Shown here piece by piece: positions 8,288-17,908 of a stretch of 64,000 bases of DNA. The position numbers and the translations under genes were made by a program. The notes below the pieces were generated by a model. The model was not told the DNA's origin, did no database searches, and worked only from the letters and a program-made list of their open reading frames with translations. Origin of the DNA: SAR116 cluster bacterium (GTDB taxonomy: Bacteria > Pseudomonadota > Alphaproteobacteria > Puniceispirillales > Puniceispirillaceae); NCBI GenBank assembly GCA_004212735.1, contig SHBD01000003.1:1-64000 (forward strand). Direction: 5' to 3'. Each line of letters begins with the position of its first letter. Position 1 is the stretch's first letter.

Positions 8288-11200
8288 ATGTCTGACGACC
8301 AGATTGACAGAAAGATTGCGGTAATTTTTGCGACGGATGTTGTCGGTTACAGCAAGGCAATGGAGCAGGACGAAGCCCAGACAATCAAGAACCTTCGGGT
8401 CTGCCGCAGGCTTCTGGATAAATCCTTCAAACAATATGATGGCCGTATTTTCAACACTGCCGGTGACTCTGTTCTTGCAGAATTTTCCAGCGCTGTTTTG
8501 GCGGTGGAATGCGCAGCTGATTTCCAGAGGGTTTTAAAGCAGCGAAACCAATCCTCAGACAAAGCTGAAATCATGGAGTTTCGCATCGGCATAAATATGG
8601 GTGACGTCGTCATTGAGGACGACAATCTATATGGAGATGGGGTTAATATTGCCGCAAGGCTCGAGGCTCTGGCGCAGCCAAATGGAATCAGCATTTCCAA
8701 ACCGGTTTATGAATTTGTTCAGGCCAAGACGGATCTGGTCTTCAATGATCTCGGCGTGCAGCAGGTCAAAGAGAACAGATTTCATGTCTATGACGTGGTG
8801 CTGGACCCATCTCAGAAGCGCAGTTTGTCAAAACCGCTTTCCTCCAAATTACCAATGGTTGCTGCGGCGATTGCTGTCATTGCAATAATCGGTGGTGGTC
8901 TGTTCTTCTGGTCCCCGGCTCCATCAAAGCAGGAGCCCGAGCGGCTGTTTTCAGACTCCAGGGCGATCAAGATGATCGTCAATGAGTTCAGATCTCTTGC
9001 TGGCGGTCAGGAGGCACAGGGTTTGTCTGAGGGGCTGACGCGCGCTGTCCAGTTAACGCTGAACAACTATGATGAGGTCAGTCTGCCACCTGCAGAGCTG
9101 CGGGCTGATATTCTGTCAGATGATCGCCCGGATATGGATTTGATGCGCCGGCTGAACATCGCCTATCAGATTTCAGGAACCGTTCAGATTTCGGATCAGT
9201 CTGCCAGAGTCACCGTTAATTTGATCGATAACCTGTCGGAAAAAATCATCTGGTCCCAGAATTTGGATTTTGCCAGGGCAAATGACTTCGAGATTCAGGA
9301 TGAAGTGGCAAATGAAGTTTTGGCCTCGACGATGACCAAGGTAACGATGGGTGAGGATGCGGCGCTTGACCGCGAGCTGTTCTCCAGCGCTGAGAATTTT
9401 CTCACCTTCATGAATTGGCGATCAAATTTCCTCAAGAGGACACAGGAAAGTTTCATCAGGGCTGAAAAACTGGAGCGAGAACTTCTCCAGACCCTGCCCG
9501 ACACCAATGTTTATTATCATCTGGTGCCCGGCTGGATGTCCTTTGCGAAATTGAATAGAAAGCTGAGCACAGACAAGACCGCTGATCGGTCTCGTCTTGA
9601 CGACTCCATGCAAAAGGCGTTGGCGGTGAATTCGGGATATGCACAAAATCTGGTTGGTTTGACGGCGCTGTTTCTTGACCGGGATTGTAAAAAAGCCAGT
9701 CATCACATCAATAAATTTGTCGAGGCTGGTAAGAACGCCAATCGGATGCGTCAGGCCGGGTATGTTTACGTTCAATGTGGCATGGAAACAGAGGCAATCG
9801 ACACCCTGAACGTAGCACTGCGACTGGAACCTAATGCCAAGAATGACGAAATAAAAACCCTGATAATCGCCGCGCATATGCTGTCAGGCGACGTTACGAA
9901 CGCGATCACGGTCGCCGAAAACTTTGTCTCGCAGGGTTTGAGGGACATAACGACACGGCGCCTGATGGCATATTTGTATTTGCTCAATGATGACCTTGAT
10001 GCCGCGAAGAAAATGTCACCTGACCTTGCTGATTTTGACGTTATTTCGCCAGAAACCATAGACATCGCTGCCAGGGCCTGTGGCACTTTCTGTGTGAAAA
10101 AGGACATTGACCAAGCCTCCCAGTCACCAGAAGACAAAGCTGATGATCTTGTGGCAAATCTGCCTGTTGTTCTGGTCAGGCCTCTTAAAAACCTCAACAA
10201 AACCGCCGACAATAATTTGTCGATCAGTGACTCTGTGACCGAGACCCTTCTCATCGGTCTCCAACGCTATGAGGAGATTATCACCCTGTCGAGCAGCACG
10301 AGCTATCATGTCGTTGAGGCAGCTCTCAACAATCAGGACATCAAAGATCTTTATGATGTGGACTATGTTGTGGGCGGGACTGTCCAGCAGTCAGGAAAAG
10401 CAATCAGAGTGACCGCAGAGCTGATTGATCTCGCCACGGAGCGCGTCCGTTGGGCAAAAAAGTTCGATTTCTTGGATGAAAATCTGTTCGAGGCGCAGGA
10501 CCAGATCGGGGACGCCATTCTATCTGCTCTGCAGATAAAAGCCGTGATGGGCGAACAGCCAACGTTCCATAAAGAGAGTGCCACCGCCTATACGATTATC
10601 CTCAACACCAGACGACATCTTCGCACACTAACCAAGGATGGCTGGGCTCGCGCCGACGATCTGCTGAGAGAACTTCTGGCGTCAGACGCCTCGGAGCACG
10701 CAAAACTGGAGATGTCTGTCTGGCATCGTGTCGTGAGATTGTTTGTTGGCTTATCCGAAGACAAGTCACAAGACCTTGCTGATATCATCAGCTTTTCGGA
10801 TCGGTCTCTGGAGATCAATCCAAATGCGGCCTCACATGCCACGAGAGCCTTTGTGGAGGCAAACATTTTCAAAAATTGTGAAAAAGCGCTTTACCATGCG
10901 GAGCAGTTGAAACCGCTTGCACGCTCTGGCTCGGATTATCAGTTTATGGGTCTCGCTTTCACAAATTGCGGCGAGTTGACACCCGGGATAGCGGCTCTGG
11001 ACAAGTCCCTGCAACTGACCCCGAATGATACTGATCTGCGGATCACAAAAAATCTGATGTCTGCCTATTTGCTTGCTGATCGGTTTGATGAGGCAATCGA
11101 ACTCGGCGAGCGCAGCATGCAGCGTCAAAACGCGATGGTCTATACGCTGCTCGCCTACGCCGAAGCGAAAATAGGGGACAGAGAAAAAGCCAGACGATAT

Positions 11201-11338
11201 ATTTACCAGCAGGTTGATTTCGCAAATGCAGTGAATCAAGACAGCTTTTATCAACAAATGGCAGCGATAAACGAAAAAGAATTTTTGGACAGGATGTATG
11301 TTGAGTTGACTGATTTGGGGTTGCCCAAATCAAAGTGA
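8288..11338 (+). CDS. Class III nucleotide cyclase with one membrane helix and two TolB/TPR-like repeats
   Basis: A 1016-residue protein. Residues about 8-170 are a class III adenylate/guanylate cyclase domain: FATDVVGYS gives the first metal-binding Asp, NTAGDSVLAEF the second, and DGVNIAARLEAL the Asn and Arg of the transition state. A single membrane helix follows at about 188-208, so the remaining 800 residues should be periplasmic. That part holds two copies of one module, each a TolB N-domain/FlgO-like segment plus helical TPR-like repeats, starting near residues 226 and 626. The product is most likely cAMP, but ATP or GTP choice cannot be assigned with confidence. A second cyclase gene with a close catalytic domain follows directly. 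The periplasmic half may sense envelope state (inference). Confidence 0.88.
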   Translation: MSDDQIDRKIAVIFATDVVGYSKAMEQDEAQTIKNLRVCRRLLDKSFKQYDGRIFNTAGDSVLAEFSSAVLAVECAADFQRVLKQRNQSSDKAEIMEFRIGINMGDVVIEDDNLYGDGVNIAARLEALAQPNGISISKPVYEFVQAKTDLVFNDLGVQQVKENRFHVYDVVLDPSQKRSLSKPLSSKLPMVAAAIAVIAIIGGGLFFWSPAPSKQEPERLFSDSRAIKMIVNEFRSLAGGQEAQGLSEGLTRAVQLTLNNYDEVSLPPAELRADILSDDRPDMDLMRRLNIAYQISGTVQISDQSARVTVNLIDNLSEKIIWSQNLDFARANDFEIQDEVANEVLASTMTKVTMGEDAALDRELFSSAENFLTFMNWRSNFLKRTQESFIRAEKLERELLQTLPDTNVYYHLVPGWMSFAKLNRKLSTDKTADRSRLDDSMQKALAVNSGYAQNLVGLTALFLDRDCKKASHHINKFVEAGKNANRMRQAGYVYVQCGMETEAIDTLNVALRLEPNAKNDEIKTLIIAAHMLSGDVTNAITVAENFVSQGLRDITTRRLMAYLYLLNDDLDAAKKMSPDLADFDVISPETIDIAARACGTFCVKKDIDQASQSPEDKADDLVANLPVVLVRPLKNLNKTADNNLSISDSVTETLLIGLQRYEEIITLSSSTSYHVVEAALNNQDIKDLYDVDYVVGGTVQQSGKAIRVTAELIDLATERVRWAKKFDFLDENLFEAQDQIGDAILSALQIKAVMGEQPTFHKESATAYTIILNTRRHLRTLTKDGWARADDLLRELLASDASEHAKLEMSVWHRVVRLFVGLSEDKSQDLADIISFSDRSLEINPNAASHATRAFVEANIFKNCEKALYHAEQLKPLARSGSDYQFMGLAFTNCGELTPGIAALDKSLQLTPNDTDLRITKNLMSAYLLADRFDEAIELGERSMQRQNAMVYTLLAYAEAKIGDREKARRYIYQQVDFANAVNQDSFYQQMAAINEKEFLDRMYVELTDLGLPKSK

Positions 11339-11407
11339 GGGGCTCAGACGCAAACAGAAGAAGACAGGGTTTTTGAAATTTTAGAAAAGTGTGAGGTGTT
11401 TGATTCG

Positions 11408-13171
11408 ATGTCAGAGGACAATATAGTTAGAAAAATTGCGGTGATCTTCGTCACAGATGTTGTTGGGTTTAGCAAGCTCATGGAAAAAAATGAGGAGCAA
11501 ACGCTTCGCAGTTTTAGAGCCTGTAAAGAGATTCTTGACAATCTGTTTGCCGAACATGGGGGAAGGATCTTCAACACGGCCGGTGACTCCGTTCTTGCAG
11601 AGTTTCAAAGCGCTGTGTCTGCGGTGATTTGTGCATCGGAATTTCAAAAGCTGATCAAGCAACGGAACGCGTCCCTGGATGACGAGGATGCGCATATGAG
11701 ATTTCGTGTCGGCATCAACATGGGTGATGTGATTGTCGAAGATCAGAATCTCTATGGTGATGGTGTCAATGTTGCCGCCCGCCTGGAGGCGCTGGCGCAA
11801 CCGGATAGCGTGTGCCTGTCAAAGGGCGTTCATGATTTTGTGAGTCAAAAGGTTGAATTGAATTTCACGGATATCGGCGATCAACAGGTCAAGAACACGA
11901 TGGTCAGGGCCTACGACATGATGTTGGACGGCACCAGCGACCGTGCCAGAAATGCGTCTGAAATGAAAACCGATGCAAAAGGCGCATTATCAAAGCCGCC
12001 GACAATCGCTGTGCTGCCGTTTGTGAATCAAAGCAACGACCCTGATCAGGATTATTTTGCGGATGGCATTTCAGAAGATATCATTGCCAACCTCTCAAGC
12101 TGGAAAACCTTCCCCGTCATTGCCCGGAACACCAGCTTCACCTACAAGGATTCCAACCTGAAATCATCAATGATCGCTCAGGAAATGGGTGCCCGCTACC
12201 TGGTGACGGGAAGCATTCGCAAAGGCGGCAACAAGGTCAGGATCACGGCCAATTTGATTGATGCGATTGACGATCAACAAATCTGGTCACAGCGATGGGA
12301 CCGTCCGCTGGATGATATCTTCGAGGTTCAGGATGAGGTGTCCCAATCCGTTGCGGTGCTGATTGTGCCTGCCCTGAAAGGCAAGGAGCAAAGCCGTGGG
12401 TCGTTGTCCAGAAAAACCACTGATCTGTCTGCCTGGGATTTGTATCTACAGGCATTGAGCCTCTTTAACGACTTTGAACCAACATATCCCGAGATTGCGT
12501 CAAAATGTGAGGCCGCAGTTGCACTGGACCCAAATTTTTGTGAAGCCTACACGCTGCAATGCCGCTCATTGACAAACTGGATTTTTGATCAGAGAGAGCC
12601 TGAAAAGCGTAGCGAGCATGAACAGCTTTTTCATCGTCTGTCGCAAAAGGCATATGATTTAAACCCCAACAATCCGGAAGCCGTGATCATGCTGAGCCGC
12701 TCGTTTAATCTGCGCGGTGATTATGAAAAGAGGGTTGAATTTGCCGAGCTGGCTCTTGAATTGAACCCGAGCAATTCTGCGGCCAATCAAGATCTTGCGA
12801 TGGCGATCACCAGTTTTGGCAGGTATGACGAGGCCCTGATTTATCTCCAAAAGGCGATTGATTTGGACCCGTCAGGACGAACCAAATATGAGGGCTATTT
12901 GCCGCTTATCTATCTGGGGATGAAAGACGCTGAAAATGCGAAACGGTGGATAACGCTCTTCCGGGATAAAAATGGCCATAGTCGGTGGGATGGTTGGCTG
13001 GCGGCTGTTGAGGCACACCTTGGTAACATGGAAGAAGCAGAAAAATCCCTTGCCGTGTTTCTCGAAAGGCGACCGGAGATCAAGACCTTGCGCGATTATG
13101 AAAAGGTCGTTCCGACACTCGCCAAAGACTATGTCATGAGCGGGCTTGAAAAAGCTGGAATGCCGACGTGA
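11408..13171 (+). CDS. Class III nucleotide cyclase with TolB-like and TPR regions
   Basis: A 587-residue cytoplasmic protein. The N-terminal cyclase domain is a clear paralogue of the preceding gene's (FVTDVVGFSKLME, FNTAGDSVLAEF, YGDGVNVAARLEALAQP). From about residue 198 comes a TolB-like segment (PTIAVLPFVNQSNDPDQDYF), and from about 350 TPR-type helices. No membrane helix is seen between them, unlike the neighbour. A GTG at 11396 is in frame, but ATG 11408 gives MSEDN, parallel to the MSDDQ start of the paralogue, and has GTGAGGTG at suitable spacing. Tandem duplication followed by divergence of the sensory half is the simplest history. Confidence 0.88.
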   Translation: MSEDNIVRKIAVIFVTDVVGFSKLMEKNEEQTLRSFRACKEILDNLFAEHGGRIFNTAGDSVLAEFQSAVSAVICASEFQKLIKQRNASLDDEDAHMRFRVGINMGDVIVEDQNLYGDGVNVAARLEALAQPDSVCLSKGVHDFVSQKVELNFTDIGDQQVKNTMVRAYDMMLDGTSDRARNASEMKTDAKGALSKPPTIAVLPFVNQSNDPDQDYFADGISEDIIANLSSWKTFPVIARNTSFTYKDSNLKSSMIAQEMGARYLVTGSIRKGGNKVRITANLIDAIDDQQIWSQRWDRPLDDIFEVQDEVSQSVAVLIVPALKGKEQSRGSLSRKTTDLSAWDLYLQALSLFNDFEPTYPEIASKCEAAVALDPNFCEAYTLQCRSLTNWIFDQREPEKRSEHEQLFHRLSQKAYDLNPNNPEAVIMLSRSFNLRGDYEKRVEFAELALELNPSNSAANQDLAMAITSFGRYDEALIYLQKAIDLDPSGRTKYEGYLPLIYLGMKDAENAKRWITLFRDKNGHSRWDGWLAAVEAHLGNMEEAEKSLAVFLERRPEIKTLRDYEKVVPTLAKDYVMSGLEKAGMPT

Positions 13172-13271
13172 GGCGCTCTTCGTAAAAACAGACATCTGGC
13201 TGGAAAGAACAAAACAGGCATCGCCTTCATGCTGTGATTTTGGCCCCAAATGATCAGGGAATGGATTTTTA

Positions 13272-15518
13272 GTGAACCGAGTTTCTTTACGGATGCGAAA
13301 AATTTGCAATTTTTGCAGTTCCAAATATCTGCGGGTTCCGTTGCTGGCGGTCGCGCTCTTACTTGGTTCACTTTCACTTCCCCTCTCACCCTCACTCTCA
13401 CTTATATTGCCACTGTCTGAGGCGCGTGCTGATGAAAATACCATTCATGCTGATGTTTTCGTCATATCAGATGAAGGGCTTGAAACAATCCCAAGCACTC
13501 ATCTGGAGTTCCTTGAGGGTTATGATCATACCGCGTCTCTCCAAAAACTCAGTGCTGCTGACTGGACCAAAACCCTCATCGCGGACCAATCTCTGGTCGA
13601 TGGCTATTGGGTGCGGTTTCGGGTCGAGAACAAAATCTCAACCGATGAAATAGGGATCGAGCATAATTACAACAGCGAAAAGAAACTGATCACGGTTAGC
13701 AGCAATGGTGTCACCGAATATCCCTACTGGAAACAGCGGGAAGGTGATTGGATGGGTGATGGCAGACTCCTTGCGCACCACCGTGTCATCATGCCGGCGG
13801 GTGAGATCACCACAATTTACAATTATTTCCGTAACAAGCCCTTTGACCGGTTTATGAGCAAGGTAAACGGCCTTGATAGGATGACCATCGGCCCGTGGCA
13901 GAACATTCGCTCGCTGCAGCTTCTTGGGCTCGTTGCGAATGTTGCGATCATTGCCATCTCGCTTGCTTTTGGGCTCTATTATCTATTCATGTTTCTGGTG
14001 TCACGAGGCAACTATCTATGGCTCTCTGCAAGCCTTTTTCAGATAGCGTTCGCCTCCTCCACTTCCCTGTCGATTGGCTGGGTGATGAAGCTTCCCGGTT
14101 GGTTGGTGAACAGTGAATTTACCCTTGCTTCCTTGTCATTGATGTTTCTGTTTCTTACCAGATTCTTTCAGAACTCCCTCAATCTGAAACAGGCCTTTCC
14201 AAGAATTCACAAGCTGTTTCAGGCGGCACTTTTCTTTTTTGCCAGCATGGTGGTGCTAAATCTCTATTTGACGCTTGGCTGGCCTAATGATGCAAATCTG
14301 GATCTTGTTGCATACCCGCCAGATCGCTCCGGGCCTGGTATCGTCAAAATTGACAGCATCATGATTCCCTTTGTCCTCCTGCTTCTCTCGTCCGCGATAT
14401 TGTCCTTTGTTCTGTGGCGGCGCGGCAGCACCTATGCAAAATTTCTGCTGGTATCGTTCTCGCTTCCCTTTCTGGCGGTGCCAATATCCGGGTTTGCATA
14501 TCTCGTTTTTGATTTTTCCTGGGTGTTCTGGTTCGTTGTGTCGACGGCGGTGGGGATCCTCTTTCTTGCCATGTTTGTCACTTTTGGGTTTGCCGTTGCG
14601 CAGCAGCTGAATGATATGAAGGCGCTGGCGCTGGCGCAGCAGGTAAGAGTTACCGAGGCCTATCAGCGTTTTGTGCCACCGCAATTGCTCCAGAATCTGG
14701 GCCGGGACAGCATCCTTGATGTGCAGTTGGGTGATCAGGTCGATGTCGAGATGAGTATCGTTTTCTCAGACATAAGATCTTTCACCTCTATCTCCGAAAC
14801 CATGTCTCCCAGCGAAAATTTTGCTTTTGTGAATGCGTATCTCAGTCGCATGGGCCCGATCATCAGGGCGCGCCAGGGCTATATCGACAAATTCATGGGT
14901 GACGGGGTGATGGCGCTGTTTCCCCGATCGGCGAATGATGCTGTTCTTGCTGCAGTCGAAATGCAAAGGGAACTCTATCGCTATAATGAAGAGCAGGATC
15001 GTGCCGGTGCGCCACGGATCAATGTCGGCGTTGGGATCAATACTGGCCGGATGATGCTTGGTACGCTGGGTGAGGCGGATCGGATGGAGGGGTCTGTTAT
15101 CAGTGATGCTGTCAATCTGGCCTCGCGGTTGGAGGGGCTCACAAAACGTTACGCATCCAAGGTCATTATATCTGAACAAACATACAGGCACCTTGATACG
15201 GGCAAATTTGACTGCCGTTTAATCGACAGTGTTGTCGTAAAAGGCAAGGACAGGCCGGTCAGAATTTTTGAGGTGATTGATGGTGAGCCACCCGAGGTTG
15301 CCAGATTGAAACGCAGCAGTCTGGCACAATTCAGCGAGGCCATGTCGCTTTACAAGGGCCAGAAATTTGCCGAGGCCCGCGACCTGTTCAAAGCCATTTT
15401 GTCCGAGAGCGAAAATGATAATGTCGCACGGCTGTATGTGGAACGGTGCGAGAAACTGCTGGAAGATGGCTGGAACCCCGAGACGTGGGACGGGGTTGAG
15501 AGGCTTGAGACGAAGTGA
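13272..15518 (+). CDS. Membrane receptor cyclase: 7TM-DISM-like sensor plus class III cyclase
   Basis: A 748-residue protein. A hydrophobic N-terminus (about 20-44) acts as signal or anchor. An extracellular domain follows to about 210, resembling 7TMR-DISM extracellular domains, then about seven or eight helices between 216 and 455. The cyclase domain spans about 494-660, with FSDIRSFTSISE (metal Asp), YIDKFMGDGVMALF (Lys and second Asp) and SDAVNLASRLEGL (Asn, Arg). A TPR-like tail closes the protein. It is a different cyclase class from the two preceding paralogues. The start is uncertain: GTG 13272 has AGGGA upstream, and ATG 13293 would shorten it by seven residues. It should couple an external ligand to cyclic nucleotide synthesis. 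Confidence 0.88.
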   Translation: MNRVSLRMRKICNFCSSKYLRVPLLAVALLLGSLSLPLSPSLSLILPLSEARADENTIHADVFVISDEGLETIPSTHLEFLEGYDHTASLQKLSAADWTKTLIADQSLVDGYWVRFRVENKISTDEIGIEHNYNSEKKLITVSSNGVTEYPYWKQREGDWMGDGRLLAHHRVIMPAGEITTIYNYFRNKPFDRFMSKVNGLDRMTIGPWQNIRSLQLLGLVANVAIIAISLAFGLYYLFMFLVSRGNYLWLSASLFQIAFASSTSLSIGWVMKLPGWLVNSEFTLASLSLMFLFLTRFFQNSLNLKQAFPRIHKLFQAALFFFASMVVLNLYLTLGWPNDANLDLVAYPPDRSGPGIVKIDSIMIPFVLLLLSSAILSFVLWRRGSTYAKFLLVSFSLPFLAVPISGFAYLVFDFSWVFWFVVSTAVGILFLAMFVTFGFAVAQQLNDMKALALAQQVRVTEAYQRFVPPQLLQNLGRDSILDVQLGDQVDVEMSIVFSDIRSFTSISETMSPSENFAFVNAYLSRMGPIIRARQGYIDKFMGDGVMALFPRSANDAVLAAVEMQRELYRYNEEQDRAGAPRINVGVGINTGRMMLGTLGEADRMEGSVISDAVNLASRLEGLTKRYASKVIISEQTYRHLDTGKFDCRLIDSVVVKGKDRPVRIFEVIDGEPPEVARLKRSSLAQFSEAMSLYKGQKFAEARDLFKAILSESENDNVARLYVERCEKLLEDGWNPETWDGVERLETK

Positions 15519-15554
15519 TTGACGTTTAGTCTGTTTTGGAGCGAGGGTGGAGTT

Positions 15555-16712
15555 ATGGTGAGTCGACGCAGAAAAAAGAAGGCAAAGACGTTGCGCCGCG
15601 CAACCTTTGTGCTGATCGCAGGCTTGTTTGGTGTGTTCTTCCATTTATCTGGATGTGAGCAATTCGGTGCGTTGCCATCCGGCGACAGCTATCTAAAGAT
15701 TCAGAAATCTGACAATTATGATGTGGCTGATGACAAATTTGTCAATCTTCAGCAAAAACCTATCCTTACGGGGCCCGGTTTCTGGGATAATCCGGGGGAG
15801 AACTGGAATAACAATTTCTTCTTCAATAGCAATCAGACCCGGCCTGAAGGCTTGATGCCGGAGAGCAAAATTCCCCTGCCTGATGATTTTCATGACAGCT
15901 CCGACACAATCAAATTTGTCTGGCTGGGCCACTCGACGATCCTTGTGTCCATGGGCGGCAAGGTGATTCTGTTCGATCCGATATTTTCCAATGCGGCGTC
16001 ACCCGTAAGCCTTGTTGTGAAGCGGTTTCAGCCGCCGGTGATCGACCTCGCATCGCTGCCAAAGATTGACATTGTCGTGGTCTCACATGATCATTACGAC
16101 CATCTCGATATGGAAACAATCAAGCAGCTGCGCGATGATGACATCAGCTTTGTCGTGCCGTTGGGATTGGGCGCGCATCTCGAACATTGGGGCGTTTCAG
16201 CGGAAAAAATTACAGAACTTGATTGGTGGGAGGAGACCCAGATTGATGGGTTGACTTTGATCTGCGCCCCCTCGCAGCATTTTTCTGGACGGCGGGGCCC
16301 ATATAGGGAAAAGCGATCATTATGGGCGTCATGGCTGATCAAATCACCCGATCAGTCGGTCTATTTCAGCGGTGACTCCGGCTATGCGGATCATTACCGG
16401 CAGATTGGTGAACGCTACGGCTCTGTCGATCTGGTTTTCATGGATTCAGGTCAGTACAACACGCGCTGGCGGTACGTTCACAATATGCCCGAGGAAGCCG
16501 TACAGGCAGTTTTGGATATCAACGGCCAACTGCTTGTTCCAATCCATTGGGGCATGTTTACATTATCAATGCATGATTGGTTTGAACCACCCGTGCGGGT
16601 GCTCGCTGAGGCGGCAAGACTGGATGTGAAGGTTCTGACGCCTCTCCTCGGCCAGCTCGTTGATATCTCTGAGGTGCCAGAAATTGATCGCTGGTGGGAA
16701 CGTGTCAACTAG
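15555..16712 (+). CDS. Metallo-beta-lactamase-fold lipoprotein, NAPE-PLD/UlaG-like
   Basis: A 385-residue protein. A basic start, a hydrophobic stretch and the lipobox LSGC, with the lipidated Cys at about 34, mark it as a lipoprotein. The metal site SHDHYDHLD (about 177-185) and later LVFMDSGQYN and IPIHWGMFTLSMHDWFEPP fit the family of NAPE-phospholipase D-like/UlaG-like hydrolases, which cleave phosphodiester or lactone substrates. The start ATG is preceded by GAGGGTGGAG, and the open frame upstream to a TTG at 15519 adds nothing family-like. It follows the receptor cyclase by 36 bp, so a role in the same signalling unit or in lipid turnover is possible. Substrate unknown. Confidence 0.85.
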   Translation: MVSRRRKKKAKTLRRATFVLIAGLFGVFFHLSGCEQFGALPSGDSYLKIQKSDNYDVADDKFVNLQQKPILTGPGFWDNPGENWNNNFFFNSNQTRPEGLMPESKIPLPDDFHDSSDTIKFVWLGHSTILVSMGGKVILFDPIFSNAASPVSLVVKRFQPPVIDLASLPKIDIVVVSHDHYDHLDMETIKQLRDDDISFVVPLGLGAHLEHWGVSAEKITELDWWEETQIDGLTLICAPSQHFSGRRGPYREKRSLWASWLIKSPDQSVYFSGDSGYADHYRQIGERYGSVDLVFMDSGQYNTRWRYVHNMPEEAVQAVLDINGQLLVPIHWGMFTLSMHDWFEPPVRVLAEAARLDVKVLTPLLGQLVDISEVPEIDRWWERVN

Positions 16713-16764
16713 CCCGTAACATAAGGCCTGGTTGAGAGGACTCACCCGGGCAGTCTCTGGGCTG

Positions 16765-17106
16765 TTATCGGGATGATTTTTGCATTTTTCGCAAGCGTTC
16801 GGAGAGAATGCCCACCACCCCTCTGACAAAGATGTTTGACTCATCCAGATAGGCATTGAACTCATCTTTGGTTACCGAAATGATATCACACTCTTCCATA
16901 CATCTGGCATCGGCCATGCGCAGCTCATCATCAATAACCCCCATTTCGCCAAAGATTTCATTTGCGCCGATCACGAAATCGGGCGTCTTGGTTTCATTGT
17001 TGGGCAGAAAAATACCCACTGACCCGCGCACAAGGAGAAAGATGTTTCCCGCTGTATCACCAGCTTTGAAAATGGCGCGATGTTGCGAGAGAGTCTCTTT
17101 TTTCAT
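16765..17106 (-). CDS. Small stand-alone cyclic-nucleotide-binding domain protein
   Basis: A 113-residue protein that is almost entirely one cNMP-binding fold: FKAGDTAGNIFLLVRGSVGI forms the first beta strands and GANEIFGEMGVIDDELRMADAR is the phosphate-binding cassette with the expected Gly-Glu and Arg. There is no helix-turn-helix and no kinase or channel domain, so it can only act through a partner. Its ATG lies 4 nt after the stop of the upstream metallo-beta-lactamase-fold gene, pointing to translational coupling and probable joint action. It lies convergent to the cyclase cluster and is the only visible candidate receptor for the nucleotide made there. Confidence 0.88.
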   Translation of the reverse strand: MKKETLSQHRAIFKAGDTAGNIFLLVRGSVGIFLPNNETKTPDFVIGANEIFGEMGVIDDELRMADARCMEECDIISVTKDEFNAYLDESNIFVRGVVGILSERLRKMQKSSR

Positions 17107-17110
17107 GGCT

Positions 17111-17908
17111 CTAACCCCGGGTTAAAATTTCTGTATGGTTTGCTTTGGCGATAAAAGTCGCAGGATCGCCCAGCGTCTTCTGGATCGCATTTAGCTGAGC
17201 ATCCGTTCGGTGCGGCGCATGATGCGCAATGGCAAGGCGTCGGCACTTGGAATTTTCCATAAACGCCACACCCTGCTCCATTGATGAATGCCCCCAACCC
17301 TTGAACTGCGGCAACTCATTCGCCGTGAACATACCGTCCCAGATTGTCAAATCTGCGTCATCGGTGAGCCCACACAGGCTTTCGAGCTGGCTGGCCTCAT
17401 ATTCATTGTCGAGCAGGCAGCAGAGTTTGGCGTTTGTTGTCGCAACGCCATATGCGGCGGAACCGCCCGGATGGTTCAAACCATAAGTCTCAAGCGTCAG
17501 ATCACGGGCAAAAATTGACTGCACTTCGGCAAAGGACACGACTCTCAGTCTGGAAATTTCAGATAGCAGCTCGATCGGGAAATATCTGCCACTATAATAT
17601 CTCTGCAGATGATCATGTGTGGCGTCATGTGAACACAGCGCAGAGCTTATCAAAACGTCAGACGGGCCAGCAAAAAGGCTTGGGTTGAAGCCAAGTCCCT
17701 GAATGTGATCATGATGAAAATGGCTCAGCAGAATGACAACGGGCCGGTCATCGGCTAGCGCAACATTCTGAAATCCGCTTCCTGCATCGATGATAATTTG
17801 GGCGGCATCAGTCATAATCTCAGTGCATATGGTGTGTCCACCATAGTCGGAAAAGTCAGTGCCAGATGCCGAAATGGATCCGCGGACACCATGAAATGTA
17901 ACTCTCAT
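17111..17908 (-). CDS. Metallo-beta-lactamase-fold hydrolase, possible cyclic-nucleotide phosphodiesterase
   Basis: A 265-residue cytoplasmic protein with the start MRVTFHGVRGS, typical of the PF12706-type MBL subgroup (PhnP and phosphodiesterase relatives), the metal motif SHFHHDH (residues 62-68), LNHPGG, LLDNEYEA and the late histidine in IAHHAPHR. Members of the subgroup hydrolyse cyclic nucleotides or other phosphodiesters. The coupled downstream gene encodes a cNMP-binding domain, and three cyclase genes lie next door, so degradation of the same messenger is the leading hypothesis. Substrate not proven. Confidence 0.85.
   Translation of the reverse strand: MRVTFHGVRGSISASGTDFSDYGGHTICTEIMTDAAQIIIDAGSGFQNVALADDRPVVILLSHFHHDHIQGLGFNPSLFAGPSDVLISSALCSHDATHDHLQRYYSGRYFPIELLSEISRLRVVSFAEVQSIFARDLTLETYGLNHPGGSAAYGVATTNAKLCCLLDNEYEASQLESLCGLTDDADLTIWDGMFTANELPQFKGWGHSSMEQGVAFMENSKCRRLAIAHHAPHRTDAQLNAIQKTLGDPATFIAKANHTEILTRG

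Noticed and set aside
13350-13420. CTCACCCTCACTCTCAC tract as another minisatellite
   Set aside because: It lies in the hydrophobic N-terminal signal region of the receptor cyclase, where Leu/Ser/Pro codons naturally give such low-complexity DNA; no regular period was found.
16765-17908. Frameshift splitting a single MBL-cNMP-binding fusion protein
   Set aside because: The MBL protein ends with a normal C-terminus and the binding protein starts with its own ATG 4 nt later, so two coupled genes explain it better.
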